Positions 52,025 through 62,260 of a stretch of 64,000 nt of DNA are shown here, piece after piece. The stretch's first letter is position 1, and every line of letters starts with the position of its first letter. A program made the position numbers and the translations under genes. A model generated the notes under the pieces. The model worked only from the letters and a program-made list of their open reading frames with translations, was not told where the DNA came from and made no database searches. Source of the stretch: Mycobacteroides salmoniphilum (GTDB taxonomy: Bacteria; Actinomycetota; Actinomycetes; Mycobacteriales; Mycobacteriaceae); the NCBI RefSeq assembly GCF_004924335.1, contig NZ_CP024633.1, forward strand, positions 4,154,001 through 4,218,000. The letters run 5' to 3'.

Positions 52025-53179
52025 GTGGGCCTTGAGGACGTCGAAGCGCTGCACGACTTGGTCGGTGGGGTCGAGCTATCGGGAGACAAACTTGTCAGAA
52101 GTTTCTATAGCCGCTGGTTCGCCACCGACCCCACCGTCGGCGATCTCTTTCCCGCCGACATGTCATCGCAACGCGCGCATTTCCGTCAGGCACTGCAGTT
52201 CGTACTCTGGGAGATGGCGGCGTACCGCACCGAAGGCCTGGTCAACTTCCTGGCCCAGTTAGGTCGCGACCATCGGAAGTTCGGGGCCACCGACAGCCAA
52301 TACGGCACCATGCGCCAGGCCCTGCTCGACACCACACGCGAGGTGTTGCAACCAATTTGGGACCAGCGGATGGAGGCCACCGCCACCGAGGTCTACACGG
52401 TGATGATCGAGGTGATGCGCAGCGCCGCGGCCTCGGATAGCGGCCAGCCTTGGTGGGACGGGAAGGTCATCGAATACCACCGAACCTCAAGAGATCTCGC
52501 CTTGATCAGGCTAAAACTCAACGCGCCGATGAACTACCACTGCGGGCAGTACGTCCATGTACAGGTGCCGCAGAGTCCGCGGAACTGGCGCTATCTCAGC
52601 TTGGCTATTCCACCAGACCCCGAGGGATACATCGAATTTCACGTCAAGGCCGTACCCGGCGGACTTGTCAGCGGCGATATGGTCAACAAGACGAAGGTGG
52701 GCGACACCTGGCGGATTTCGCCGCCGCTCGGCGCACTGTCGGTGAACCGTGACGGTGGAGACGTGCTGATGGTGGCGGGCAGCACCGGTATCGCACCGCT
52801 GCGGTGCCTCATCATGGAGCTGTCCCAGTGGGCCGAGAATCCACGGGTTCACCTGTTTTATGGGGCACGCTATCCGCAGGAACTCTATGACCTGTGGACG
52901 CTGTGGCACATCGCCTCGACGAATCCGTGGCTGTCGGTCACACCAGTCACCGAGTACTCACGAAACCCGGACTGGGCCAACGAATACCACGATCCGACAC
53001 CGCCCCGCGGTCTCCATGTCCGCCAGACGGGGCTGCTCTCCGAGGTAGTGACCGCCTATGGAGGTTGGGGTGATCGCCAGATTCTGCTCGGCGGCTCGGC
53101 ATCGATGATCCAGGCCACCAAGGAGGCACTGGTCTCAAAGGGGGCCGATGCCTCCAGAATTCAGCACGACCCGGTCTAG
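52025..53179 (+). CDS. Type II flavohaemoglobin-like oxidoreductase (Rv0385-like)
   Basis: The GTG at 52025 (MGLEDVEALHD) is preferred by similarity to Rv0385; a GTG six codons upstream is the alternative. The product has 384 residues. The N-terminal globin domain (about 1-135) has SFYSRWFATDPTVGDLFPADM and LAQLGRDHRKFG with the likely proximal His. The reductase half has WRYLSLAIPPDPEG for FAD and VLMVAGSTGIAPLRCLIMELS for NAD(P)H. Rv0385 is described as a type II flavohaemoglobin linked to lactate oxidation; whether this protein does the same is inferred. It is convergent with hspR (4 bp overlap). Confidence 0.85.
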   Translation: MGLEDVEALHDLVGGVELSGDKLVRSFYSRWFATDPTVGDLFPADMSSQRAHFRQALQFVLWEMAAYRTEGLVNFLAQLGRDHRKFGATDSQYGTMRQALLDTTREVLQPIWDQRMEATATEVYTVMIEVMRSAAASDSGQPWWDGKVIEYHRTSRDLALIRLKLNAPMNYHCGQYVHVQVPQSPRNWRYLSLAIPPDPEGYIEFHVKAVPGGLVSGDMVNKTKVGDTWRISPPLGALSVNRDGGDVLMVAGSTGIAPLRCLIMELSQWAENPRVHLFYGARYPQELYDLWTLWHIASTNPWLSVTPVTEYSRNPDWANEYHDPTPPRGLHVRQTGLLSEVVTAYGGWGDRQILLGGSASMIQATKEALVSKGADASRIQHDPV

Positions 53180-53568
53180 CGTTGCCGACGCGGCTGCCAG
53201 ACGACCACAGCCGTGCTCTTCGGAATGATCGCGACCTCGCGACCTGATGTCGCCGCGCGCAGCTGGGCTACCTCGGCCGCCAATTCGGACACCTTGGCCT
53301 GCAGGGCCTCTACCTGGTTGGCCAGTTCGATAACCCGCTTGATACCAGCGAGATTGACGCCCTCGTCCTGTGACAGGCGCTGCACTTCGCGCAGCAGATC
53401 CACATCACGCTGCGAGTAGCGCCGACCGCCACCACTCGTGCGCTCGGGGCTGACCAGCCCAAGCCGGTCGTAGGTGCGCAGCGTCTGCGCGTGCATTCCG
53501 GCAAGCTCGGCGGCCACGGAGATCAGGAAGGTGCGAGCACCCCGCTCGGGCTGGCGGCGGGACGTCAT
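53176..53568 (-). CDS. hspR: Heat-shock repressor HspR (MerR family)
   Basis: A 130-residue MerR-type regulator: the N-terminal winged helix includes FLISVAAELAGMHAQTLRTYDRLGLVSPERTSGGGRRYSQRDVDLL, followed by a coiled coil (IELANQVEALQAKVSELAAEVAQLRAA). HspR binds HAIR sites with DnaK as co-repressor and switches off dnaK and clpB under normal conditions. It is the last gene of the dnaK-grpE-dnaJ-hspR operon, overlapping dnaJ by 4 bp, so it regulates its own transcription. Confidence 0.96.
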   Translation of the reverse strand: MTSRRQPERGARTFLISVAAELAGMHAQTLRTYDRLGLVSPERTSGGGRRYSQRDVDLLREVQRLSQDEGVNLAGIKRVIELANQVEALQAKVSELAAEVAQLRAATSGREVAIIPKSTAVVVWQPRRQR

Positions 53569-54752
53569 CGCGCACCCGCCCAGCCGGCCCGCGGATCGAA
53601 TCCGCTCGCTTTCTCGGCCACCTGGTAACGCTGCAATGCCTCCAGGGCACTGTCTTCCAGCTTCGAGGGCACCGCGACCTTGACAGTGACCAGCAGATCG
53701 CCGTTACCGCCCGCACGCTTGGGGATACCGCGACCACGCACCCGCAGGATGCGCCCGTCGGAGGTGCCCGCAGGCACCTTCACCCCGACACGGCCTTCCA
53801 ATGTGGGGACGGAAACCGTGGCACCCAAAGCCAATTCGGTGAAACTCACCGGAACGGTGAGGGTCAGATCATCCCCATCGCGGGTGAAAACCTTGTCGGG
53901 CCGCACATGCACGGTGACGTACAGGTCGCCGGAAGGAGCGCCGCGCAGACCGGCCTCACCCTGTCCGGCCAGCCGAATACGTTGTCCGTCGTCGACTCCC
54001 GGCGGAATCCGCACGGTGATGGTGCGGGTTCGGGTGGTCACCCCGGTGCCCTGGCAGTCCGTGCAGGGGTTCTCGATGATCGAGCCCGTGCCGCGGCAAT
54101 CGGCGCATGGTTCGGAGAACCCGAAGGCACCCTGGTTGCGATTGATGACTCCGCTGCCGTTGCACGCGCCGCAGACCTTCGGGCTGGTGCCGGGGCGAGC
54201 ACCGCTGCCGTGGCAGGTGGTGCATGGCGCCGGACTGGTGAGCCGCAGCGGAACCGACACGCCCTTGCACGCCTCGACGAAGTCGAGCTGGGTTTCGGTC
54301 TCCAGATCGTTTCCGCGGCGCGGACGACTGGCACGCGGCTGCGCACGCTGGCCGAACAGGCCACCGAACAAGTCTCCGATTCCGCCTCCACCGGAGGTGT
54401 CGGCATTGCCGAAGAGGTCATTCAGGTTGAACTCGGCGCTGTTGTTGCTGCCACCGCCAAATCCACCGCCACTGCCAAATCCGTTGTCGCCAAATCGCCG
54501 TCCGTACCCGCCACCGGCGAAGAGCCGACGGGTCTCGTCGTACTCCTTGCGCTTGGCCGTGTCCGACAGCACATCCTTGGCCTCGCTGACGGCCTTGTAC
54601 CGATCTTCGGCGGCCTGGTTACCCGGGTTGCGGTCCGGGTGATTCTCGGCCAGCAGCTTGCGCGCGGCCTTCTTGATCTCGTCTTGGGTCGCGGTGGAGG
54701 AGATGCCGAGCTCCTTGTAGAAGTCTTTCTCGACCCATTCACGTTGCGTCAC
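53565..54752 (-). CDS. dnaJ: Chaperone DnaJ (full-length, DnaJ1)
   Basis: A 395-residue type I DnaJ. The J domain (about 10-75) has the HPD motif in ENHPDRNPG. A Gly/Phe-rich segment (YGRRFGDNGFGSGGGFGGGS) follows, then the zinc-binding centre with four CxxCxGxG repeats: CTTCHGSG, CGACNGSG, CADCRGTG and CTDCQGTG. The C-terminal substrate domains end the protein. It delivers unfolded clients to DnaK and stimulates its ATPase. It lies between grpE (45 bp gap) and hspR (4 bp overlap). Confidence 0.97.
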   Translation of the reverse strand: MTQREWVEKDFYKELGISSTATQDEIKKAARKLLAENHPDRNPGNQAAEDRYKAVSEAKDVLSDTAKRKEYDETRRLFAGGGYGRRFGDNGFGSGGGFGGGSNNSAEFNLNDLFGNADTSGGGGIGDLFGGLFGQRAQPRASRPRRGNDLETETQLDFVEACKGVSVPLRLTSPAPCTTCHGSGARPGTSPKVCGACNGSGVINRNQGAFGFSEPCADCRGTGSIIENPCTDCQGTGVTTRTRTITVRIPPGVDDGQRIRLAGQGEAGLRGAPSGDLYVTVHVRPDKVFTRDGDDLTLTVPVSFTELALGATVSVPTLEGRVGVKVPAGTSDGRILRVRGRGIPKRAGGNGDLLVTVKVAVPSKLEDSALEALQRYQVAEKASGFDPRAGWAGAR

Positions 54753-54797
54753 CCGACATCACCTCCTTCGCGTCCATCGGGTCGTGCTGTGCAGTTC

Positions 54798-55516
54798 TTA
54801 CTCTGATTCTGTCTTGGATTGCGTTTCGGCACCCGCTGTTTCGGGCTGATCCTGCGCCGTGTCGCCGCTTTCCGGCGTGGCCGGATCTTTCGGGCTGCCG
54901 TCGGTCACCACGACCATCGCGGTCCGGAGTACCCGATCGCCCATCTGATAGCCCTTGCGCAGCACCGCGGCCAGTACGGGGTGGCCATCCTGGCCATCGT
55001 GCTGAACCGCCTCGTGTAACGAGGGATCGAAGTCGTCCCCCTCGGCACCGAATGTCACCAACCCCAGCCCTTCAAAAGCTGCGGTCAGCTTGTCCGAAAC
55101 ACTGCGCAGCGGACCTGATTCCAGGTCGCCATGCTCCCGAGCGCGGTCGAGGTCATCGAGCACGCCCAGCAGCTGAGTGACCACGGATGCCTTGGCCGAA
55201 TCGATGACGGCCTGCCGGTCCCGTTCCACCCGCTTGCGGTAGTTGGCGAAGTCGGCGTGCGCACGCTGCAGGTCGGCCGTCAGTTCGGCCACCTTGGCAT
55301 CCACATCCGATTCGCCCTCGGAGGCCGCGGCCCCGGGTGCCGAAGCACCCGGTTCCGCTGTGGCAGCCTGCTTTTCGGGGTTGGATGTCGCCGACCCCGC
55401 GGCTCCGGCCACCTTTGCCTCCTCGCGAACCGCGCCGGTGTTGGGATCGATCCGGCGCTTATCGGTAACGGTCACCGGTTCGCGTTCGTCATCCCGATCT
55501 TGCCCACCTGACGGGG

Positions 55517-55520
<4 letters not shown>
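54798..55520 (-). CDS. grpE: Nucleotide exchange factor GrpE
   Basis: A 240-residue protein. A long acidic, disordered N-terminus (1-75) precedes the coiled coil ([28 protein letters not shown]) and the beta domain, whose signature is [11 protein letters not shown] and [21 protein letters not shown] disordered C-terminal tail of about 40 residues follows. GrpE opens the DnaK nucleotide site to release ADP. It overlaps the dnaK stop by 4 bp. Confidence 0.96.
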
Positions 55521-57385
<1,865 letters not shown>

Positions 57386-57416
57386 AGTTCATTCCTCCTG
57401 TTTGTTACCTCATTGC

Positions 57417-57491
57417 CTTCAGTGAGATCCACTCAAGTTTGCCTTGCCCAGATCTTTTCGTCAAGCCATAGTTGAGCCTACATGACTCAAG
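57417..57491 (-). promoter_or_regulatory. Two HAIR-like HspR sites and promoter of dnaK
   Basis: On the minus strand CTTGAGT-N7-GCTCAAC (57491-57471) and CTTGAGT-N7-ACTGAAG (57437-57417) match the HAIR consensus CTTGAGT-N7-ACTCAAG at 12 of 14 and 13 of 14 arm positions. Between them TTGACG (57464-57459), 17 bp, CAAACT (57441-57436) is a candidate promoter, so HspR would flank it on both sides. Confidence 0.72.
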
Positions 57492-57630
57492 TTCGACATA
57501 CAGCTCAACGGGTCACTGCGCGTATTTGTTCCCACGGCTCCGAGCTGGGGTTTTGGTCACCCCGCCGCAGCCGATTCTCTGGCCCCGCGGCATGCGCGGG
57601 CGCAGACTAAAGCCATGGACACCGCCGTCG

Positions 57631-58332
57631 ATGAGATCGCAGAGGGGCGTCTTCCGGTTCTCGACCTGGATCCCGGATATCACCGAGCACGGCTTCACCT
57701 TCAACCAGTTTCTGCTCACCGGCGACCAACCGTTCCTCTTTCACACCGGCCAGAAATTCCTCTATCCGAACGTCTCCCAGGCCGTGTCACGCGTCATTGC
57801 GCTGGAGTCACTGCGCTGGATCTCGTTCGGTCATGTCGAGGCAGACGAATGCGGCTCGACGAACCAGTTCCTCGCCGCGGCCCCGCACGCCGAGGTCATC
57901 CATAGTCCGTTGGCATGCATGCTCTCGCTCAACGACATGTGCGACCGGCCACCCGTCGCCGTGAGTGAGGAGGCGCATGACATCGGCGGGCACCGTCTGA
58001 GGTTCCTTGCCACTCCGCATATCCCCCACAACTGGGAGGCCGGGCTCTGGTTCGACGACATCACCGCGACGCTGTTCTGCGGAGACCTGTTCACCCACAC
58101 CGGGCAGGGCCCGGCGCTCACCGCATCCGACTGCGTGGCGCCGGCCCTGGCGGCCGAGGGGGTCTTCCACGCGACCGGCCTGACCACCACGCTGACGCCG
58201 ACGCTTGATCAGCTCGCCGACCTCGGGCCGACCACGCTCGCCATCATGCACGGATCGTCGTACGCGGGCGACGGGGCCGCGCAGCTGCGCTCACTGCGGG
58301 ACGGATACGCAGAACTCGCGGAGCGCGGGTAG
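57631..58332 (+). CDS. Flavodiiron-type metallo-beta-lactamase-fold protein; 5' end frameshifted
   Basis: The main frame reads GVFRFSTWIPDITEHGFTFNQFLL onward: a metallo-beta-lactamase fold of the oxygen-binding diiron (ODP) kind, with ligands in FGHVEADECGSTNQF (H-x-E-x-D), ATPHIPHNWEAG, FCGDLFTHTG and AIMHGSSY. No flavodoxin domain follows. The expected start is ATG 57615 (MDTAVDEIAEG), but a run of four G at 57644-57647 shifts the frame; with three G the two parts would join exactly. Translation may instead begin at ATG 57631 (MRSQRGVFRF), giving 233 residues. Either it is a frameshift, a sequencing error in the G run, or a shortened gene. It is divergent from dnaK. Confidence 0.75.
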   Translation: MRSQRGVFRFSTWIPDITEHGFTFNQFLLTGDQPFLFHTGQKFLYPNVSQAVSRVIALESLRWISFGHVEADECGSTNQFLAAAPHAEVIHSPLACMLSLNDMCDRPPVAVSEEAHDIGGHRLRFLATPHIPHNWEAGLWFDDITATLFCGDLFTHTGQGPALTASDCVAPALAAEGVFHATGLTTTLTPTLDQLADLGPTTLAIMHGSSYAGDGAAQLRSLRDGYAELAERG

Positions 58333-58333
58333 C

Positions 58334-59185
58334 TCAGCGTCCTCTTCTGACGGCATACGAACTCAGCGCCGCGACAACCACAATCAGCGCGATGCCACCC
58401 ACCAGCGGCCATATCCCGATGTCGTCGACCACACTCACCAGCCAGGTCTGCACCTCGCTCGCCGCACTGATCACCGGATCGTCGGCGCTCCCGTCGCCGA
58501 AGTTGAGCCGGATCTCGTAGTAGCCGTAATAGGTGACGTACAGGCCGGTCAGCAGCACGATCACCCCGGCGATGCGTCCCACATAGGGCAAGACCGTCCG
58601 CATCGTGGTCTGTACCGAATTTCCCAGCAACGCAACGGCTAATGCCGCGACACCGACGGTCACCGCCATACCCGCACCGTAGGCGATGAAGGCCAGCACC
58701 CCTGAGACGATGGACCCCTGTTTGAAGGTGGTGCTGATGACTGCCAGGAACGGCCCCACGGTGCAGGACAGCGATGCCACCGCGTAGGTGAGCCCATAGC
58801 CGTACATCGAGAGCAGTGAGGCTGTCGGCGTCCCGCCGGAGACCCCGGGCAGCACAACGGTGAGCTCACGCCCGGATAACAACCAGATCGACAGCGCCAC
58901 AAGCGCAATACCGATTACCACAGTCGCGAAGGGCATGTACCGACCGGCCGACGCGATCACCGGCGAGATGACAAGCCCAAAAATCCCGAACACCGTCAGG
59001 AACCCAGCGGCCATCGCCACGGTCGCGGCCGCCGCCCGGGCGACCGCCGTCAGCCTCGACGTCGTGCCATCGCTACCGGCGATCACCAGTCCGAGATAAC
59101 CCGGGAGAAACGCGAAGCCGCACGGATTGAGCGCGGCCACCAGCCCGGCTCCCAATGCGAAAGTGAGTGCTGCAGTATCAATCAC
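58334..59185 (-). CDS. ccdA: CcdA-like cytochrome c biogenesis / thiol electron-transfer membrane protein
   Basis: A 283-residue protein with six to seven spans. Key elements are GLVAALNPCGFAFLPGYLGLVIAG (Cys in the first helix) and YAVASLSCTVGPFLAVISTTFK (second Cys), the redox pair of CcdA/DsbD-beta proteins, separated by a spacer loop. It carries electrons from cytoplasmic thioredoxin to periplasmic thiol proteins. It is 15 bp downstream of a thioredoxin-like lipoprotein gene, its natural partner. It ends 1 bp from the convergent metallo-beta-lactamase-fold gene. Confidence 0.92.
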   Translation of the reverse strand: MIDTAALTFALGAGLVAALNPCGFAFLPGYLGLVIAGSDGTTSRLTAVARAAAATVAMAAGFLTVFGIFGLVISPVIASAGRYMPFATVVIGIALVALSIWLLSGRELTVVLPGVSGGTPTASLLSMYGYGLTYAVASLSCTVGPFLAVISTTFKQGSIVSGVLAFIAYGAGMAVTVGVAALAVALLGNSVQTTMRTVLPYVGRIAGVIVLLTGLYVTYYGYYEIRLNFGDGSADDPVISAASEVQTWLVSVVDDIGIWPLVGGIALIVVVAALSSYAVRRGR

Positions 59186-59200
59186 GTCAGTACCGCAGCG

Positions 59201-59734
59201 TCAGCGCAGCTGCCCGATTCTCTTGTCGAGATCTGGCCCCGATAGCGGGCTCTTGACCACCTCGGCCGTGCCTTCAGATCCCAGGAACGCGAAGGCCGGC
59301 TGGTGGGTGACGTCGTACAGTGCCCACACCTTGGCGTCGGTGTCTGCCAGCTGAACAAAGGTGAGGCCGTACTTGGTCACGAAATCGCGCATCGCGGACA
59401 CCTGGTCTTGGGCGGCCACTCCCACAAAGGTGACATCCGGATGCGCGATGGCTGCCTTCTGTAGATCGGGGGCTTCCTTCTGACACGTCGGGCACCATGG
59501 CGCCCAGAACCACAGCACCGCCTTCTTTCCGGTAAGGCTGCTGCCGGCGAAGTCGGCCCCGTCGATGGTCTTGGCATTGAAGTTCAGCAATCGCGAGGAT
59601 GGGGCCTGCGAGCTACCGGAGGACGTCTCATTTTTCTCGGCTCCGGAACAGCCGGCCAGCCCCACACCTAGAGCCAGAGCCAATACGGCCATGGCCGAAA
59701 ACGCAACGCGTGATATCACTTTCCCTCTTCTCAC
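59201..59734 (-). CDS. Thioredoxin-like lipoprotein (TlpA/DsbF class)
   Basis: A 177-residue protein from GTG at 59734; a GTG five codons later has AGAAGAGG just upstream and may be the true start. The signal ends in lipobox LAGC. The thioredoxin fold carries the redox motif in WFWAPWCPTCQKEAPDL (C-P-T-C), with the cis-Pro region in THQPAFAFLGSEG. It should sit on the outer face of the membrane, taking electrons from the CcdA protein encoded next, and reduce or form disulfides in secreted proteins. Confidence 0.92.
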   Translation of the reverse strand: MRRGKVISRVAFSAMAVLALALGVGLAGCSGAEKNETSSGSSQAPSSRLLNFNAKTIDGADFAGSSLTGKKAVLWFWAPWCPTCQKEAPDLQKAAIAHPDVTFVGVAAQDQVSAMRDFVTKYGLTFVQLADTDAKVWALYDVTHQPAFAFLGSEGTAEVVKSPLSGPDLDKRIGQLR

Positions 59735-59831
59735 CGCATACTCGTCAACTCACGCAGATCCTGTCCACCACCGTAACGATCCGTGCAAGTCGCCGGCGCC
59801 CGGGGATGGGACCTTACGTACGCTGGCGGTC

Positions 59832-60767
59832 ATGGACTTCCGGGTATTCGTTGAACCGCAGCAGGGCGCCACCTACTCCGATCAGCTGCGCGTGGCACAA
59901 GCCGCCGAACAGCTGGGGTTCACCGCGTTCTTCCGGTCCGATCACTACCTGGCGATGGGCGGTGCCGACGGGCTGCCCGGCCCCACCGACGCCTGGGTGA
60001 CACTCGGGGCCATCGCCCGGGAGACGACCGCCGTCCGGCTGGGCACCCTGGTCACGTCGGCCACCTTCCGGCATCCCGGACCACTAGCCATCACGGTCGC
60101 GCAGGTCGACGAGATGAGTAGCGGCAGAGTCGATTTAGGTCTTGGTGCGGGGTGGTTCAGCGAGGAGCACGAGGCGTACGCGATTCCCTTCCCGCCGTTG
60201 GGTGAACGGTTTGACCGCCTCGAAGAACAGCTCGACATTCTCACCGGACTGTGGACCACCCCCACCGGCGACACCTACTCCTATACCGGCAAGCACTACA
60301 CGGTGACCGACTCCCCCGCGCTGCCCAAGCCCGTGCAGGAGCCGCATCCACCCATCGTCATCGGCGGTCTCGGCGTCAAACGCACTCCGGCTCTCGCCGC
60401 TCGATTCGCCGCCGAGTTCAACCTGCCATTTCAACCCGTCGACGTCATCACCGATCGGTACGCACGCGTGGCACAGGCGGTGGAAGCCGCTGGACGGCCA
60501 GCGGATTCGATGATCTACTCGGCGGCCTTCGCGGTCTGCATCGGCGATACAGATGCCGATGTCGCCCGCCGCGCGGCGAACGCGCGCCGCGAGGTGGACG
60601 AGATCACCGAGAACAGTCCCCTCGCGGGCACGCCCGACGCAGTGGTGGACAAGCTGGGCGCCTACGTGGACGCCGGTGTCCAGCGGGTCTATGTCCAGCT
60701 GCTGGATATGCAGGATCTTGATCAACTGGAGTTCTTCGCCTCCACGGTGATCACGCAATTCGGCTGA
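59832..60767 (+). CDS. LLM-class F420-dependent oxidoreductase
   Basis: The ATG at 59832 (MDFRVFVEPQQG) gives 311 residues; the longer frame upstream runs through the divergent thioredoxin gene. It has the luciferase-like TIM barrel: LRVAQAAEQLGFTAFFRSDHYL, TLGAIARETTAVRLGTLVTSATFRHPGPLAITVAQVDEMSSGRVDLGLGAGWFSEEH, and PPIVIGGLGVKRT. This arrangement is typical of mycobacterial F420 enzymes that pass hydride between F420 and an organic substrate. The substrate is unknown. Two Thr-rich membrane proteins follow on the same strand. Confidence 0.92.
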   Translation: MDFRVFVEPQQGATYSDQLRVAQAAEQLGFTAFFRSDHYLAMGGADGLPGPTDAWVTLGAIARETTAVRLGTLVTSATFRHPGPLAITVAQVDEMSSGRVDLGLGAGWFSEEHEAYAIPFPPLGERFDRLEEQLDILTGLWTTPTGDTYSYTGKHYTVTDSPALPKPVQEPHPPIVIGGLGVKRTPALAARFAAEFNLPFQPVDVITDRYARVAQAVEAAGRPADSMIYSAAFAVCIGDTDADVARRAANARREVDEITENSPLAGTPDAVVDKLGAYVDAGVQRVYVQLLDMQDLDQLEFFASTVITQFG

Positions 60768-60792
60768 CTTTCTGGGTTAGGCTCCGCACCTG

Positions 60793-61272
60793 ATGAGTGA
60801 GCACCAGACACCGAACGCTCCCGATGACGACGAGAGCTACTTCTCGGGGTTGATCGAGGAGAGCGAGAAGCCGACACCCTGGTACCGGACCGGACCGGCA
60901 ATCGTGGGCACCATTGCCGCGATCATTGCCATCGTCGCGGTGCTCATGACGATCGTGTTGTCCACGGATAAGCGTGTGGTCAACGACAACACGCCGTTGA
61001 CGTCGACACCGAGCACCACCACCACCACAGAGCCTTCACCTGAATCGTCGTCGACCACCACCGCGACCACGACCACGACCACGACCATCGAATCGACGCA
61101 AGAGCCGGTGCCGCCCGCGCCGACCTCCGAGCCGACGTACTACGACACTCCGACCTCGACGACGTACCAGTGGCAGGCACCCGCGATCCCCTCACCGCCA
61201 GCTATTCCGCCGATTCCGCAGATCCCACAAATCCCGCCTATTCCACAGATCCCGCAAATCCCGGGCCTCTAA
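60793..61272 (+). CDS. Single-span protein with Thr-rich and Ile-Pro-repeat external region
   Basis: A 159-residue protein. Residues 1-33 are an acidic cytoplasmic tail ending KPTPWYRTGP, and 34-56 form a membrane span (AIVGTIAAIIAIVAVLMTIVL). Then come a Thr/Ser-rich region (TSTPSTTTTTEPSPESSSTT), a Tyr/Thr segment and a C-terminal run of Ile-Pro units (AIPPIPQIPQIPPIPQIPQI). The layout suits a rod spanning the cell wall, possibly O-glycosylated on Thr as in mycobacterial secreted proteins. I do not recognise a family. The next gene has the same design. Confidence 0.75.
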   Translation: MSEHQTPNAPDDDESYFSGLIEESEKPTPWYRTGPAIVGTIAAIIAIVAVLMTIVLSTDKRVVNDNTPLTSTPSTTTTTEPSPESSSTTTATTTTTTTIESTQEPVPPAPTSEPTYYDTPTSTTYQWQAPAIPSPPAIPPIPQIPQIPPIPQIPQIPGL

Positions 61273-61296
61273 GGGAGTTGGGTTACGCTCCGGATC

Positions 61297-61806
61297 ATGT
61301 CCTACCCGGAGCCGCCAGAAGACCCGACGATGTACAACGAGCAGTACCACGATCAGGGACCTGATGGGCCCAACCCCTGGTACAAGCAGCCGGCCGTGCT
61401 CATTGCCCTGGCAGGAGCGGCGGTGGCGGTCATTGCGGTGATCATCGCCTTCGTGATTACCCGAAGCGACAAGCCTGCCCCCGCCGGGAGCACCACCTCG
61501 GTGACATCCTCGACGCCCAGCAGTTCGGCACCGGCCAACTCCGGCGGCCACGAGGGACATGGCGGCTCCGGTAGCACCACCGGCGGCAACTCCACGGTGA
61601 CCGAGACCGTCTCCGAATCGCCGAGTCAGAGCGCCGAAACGACGACCACTGCGCCGACGACCACGACCACGGATACGACAACCACCACGACCACTCAGCC
61701 GACGACTACCACGACGACGGCCCCGCCGACCACCACGACCGGACGCTCAGTGGTGATCCCGATTCCCGGCGGCGGCAACGTCCAGGTGCCTGTTGGCGGT
61801 CAGTGA
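61297..61806 (+). CDS. Single-span protein with Thr-rich external region
   Basis: A 169-residue protein built like its upstream neighbour: an acidic and Pro-rich start, the same pre-span motif (NPWYKQPAVL), a membrane span at about residues 33-55 (VLIALAGAAVAVIAVIIAFVI), a Gly/Ser/His stretch (GGHEGHGGSGSTTGG) and a long Thr run (TTTTTDTTTTTTTQPTTTTT), ending VIPIPGGGNVQVPVGG. It starts 25 bp after the first gene's stop, so they are co-transcribed duplicates. The function is unknown. Its 3' end overlaps the convergent gene by 7 bp. Confidence 0.75.
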   Translation: MSYPEPPEDPTMYNEQYHDQGPDGPNPWYKQPAVLIALAGAAVAVIAVIIAFVITRSDKPAPAGSTTSVTSSTPSSSAPANSGGHEGHGGSGSTTGGNSTVTETVSESPSQSAETTTTAPTTTTTDTTTTTTTQPTTTTTTAPPTTTTGRSVVIPIPGGGNVQVPVGGQ

Positions 61807-62183
61807 GCCATCCGGATTCCCGGCGGACCTGTGACGCCCTGACGGGTCCTGCCGGGTTTTTCGGGGGAAGCCTCGTTCCATAGGTGACCTGCCGCGCATA
61901 GCGCAATCACGAACGACAGCACACCGATCGGAATAGCCCAGATGCGCCGCGTATCGAGCTTGGCCGCGCACTGGTCGTGGTAATTCGTCGACTGGTTCGC
62001 GGCGGAACTGATCTTGTCCAGCTCCGCCGAGCGGGTAAGTCGGGGGCCAACTGGCATACCGCAGGTCACCGACTGCGATCCGCCGCCCGTATCGACCTGA
62101 ATCGACACCGGTGTCAACAACACAGCCATCGCAATGATCGTCGCGATACCGCATACGCCTGAAAGGACTCCGCGTCCGTGCAT
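61800..62183 (-). CDS. Two-span membrane protein of unknown function
   Basis: A 127-residue protein with hydrophobic segments at about residues 8-26 (SGVCGIATIIAMAVLLTPV) and 84-103 (RIWAIPIGVLSFVIALCAAG), separated by an external loop of about 55 residues holding two Cys (TCGMPVG and HDQCAAK) that could pair. A basic, Pro-rich tail follows. I do not recognise the family. It stands alone, convergent with the Thr-rich pair. Confidence 0.65.
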   Translation of the reverse strand: MHGRGVLSGVCGIATIIAMAVLLTPVSIQVDTGGGSQSVTCGMPVGPRLTRSAELDKISSAANQSTNYHDQCAAKLDTRRIWAIPIGVLSFVIALCAAGHLWNEASPEKPGRTRQGVTGPPGIRMAH

Positions 62184-62260
62184 ACCCCGGACGCTACGCC
62201 GTCAAGGGCACGCGTTGATGGTGATTCGGTATCCGAAGCGACAAAAATTGAACGCAAATT

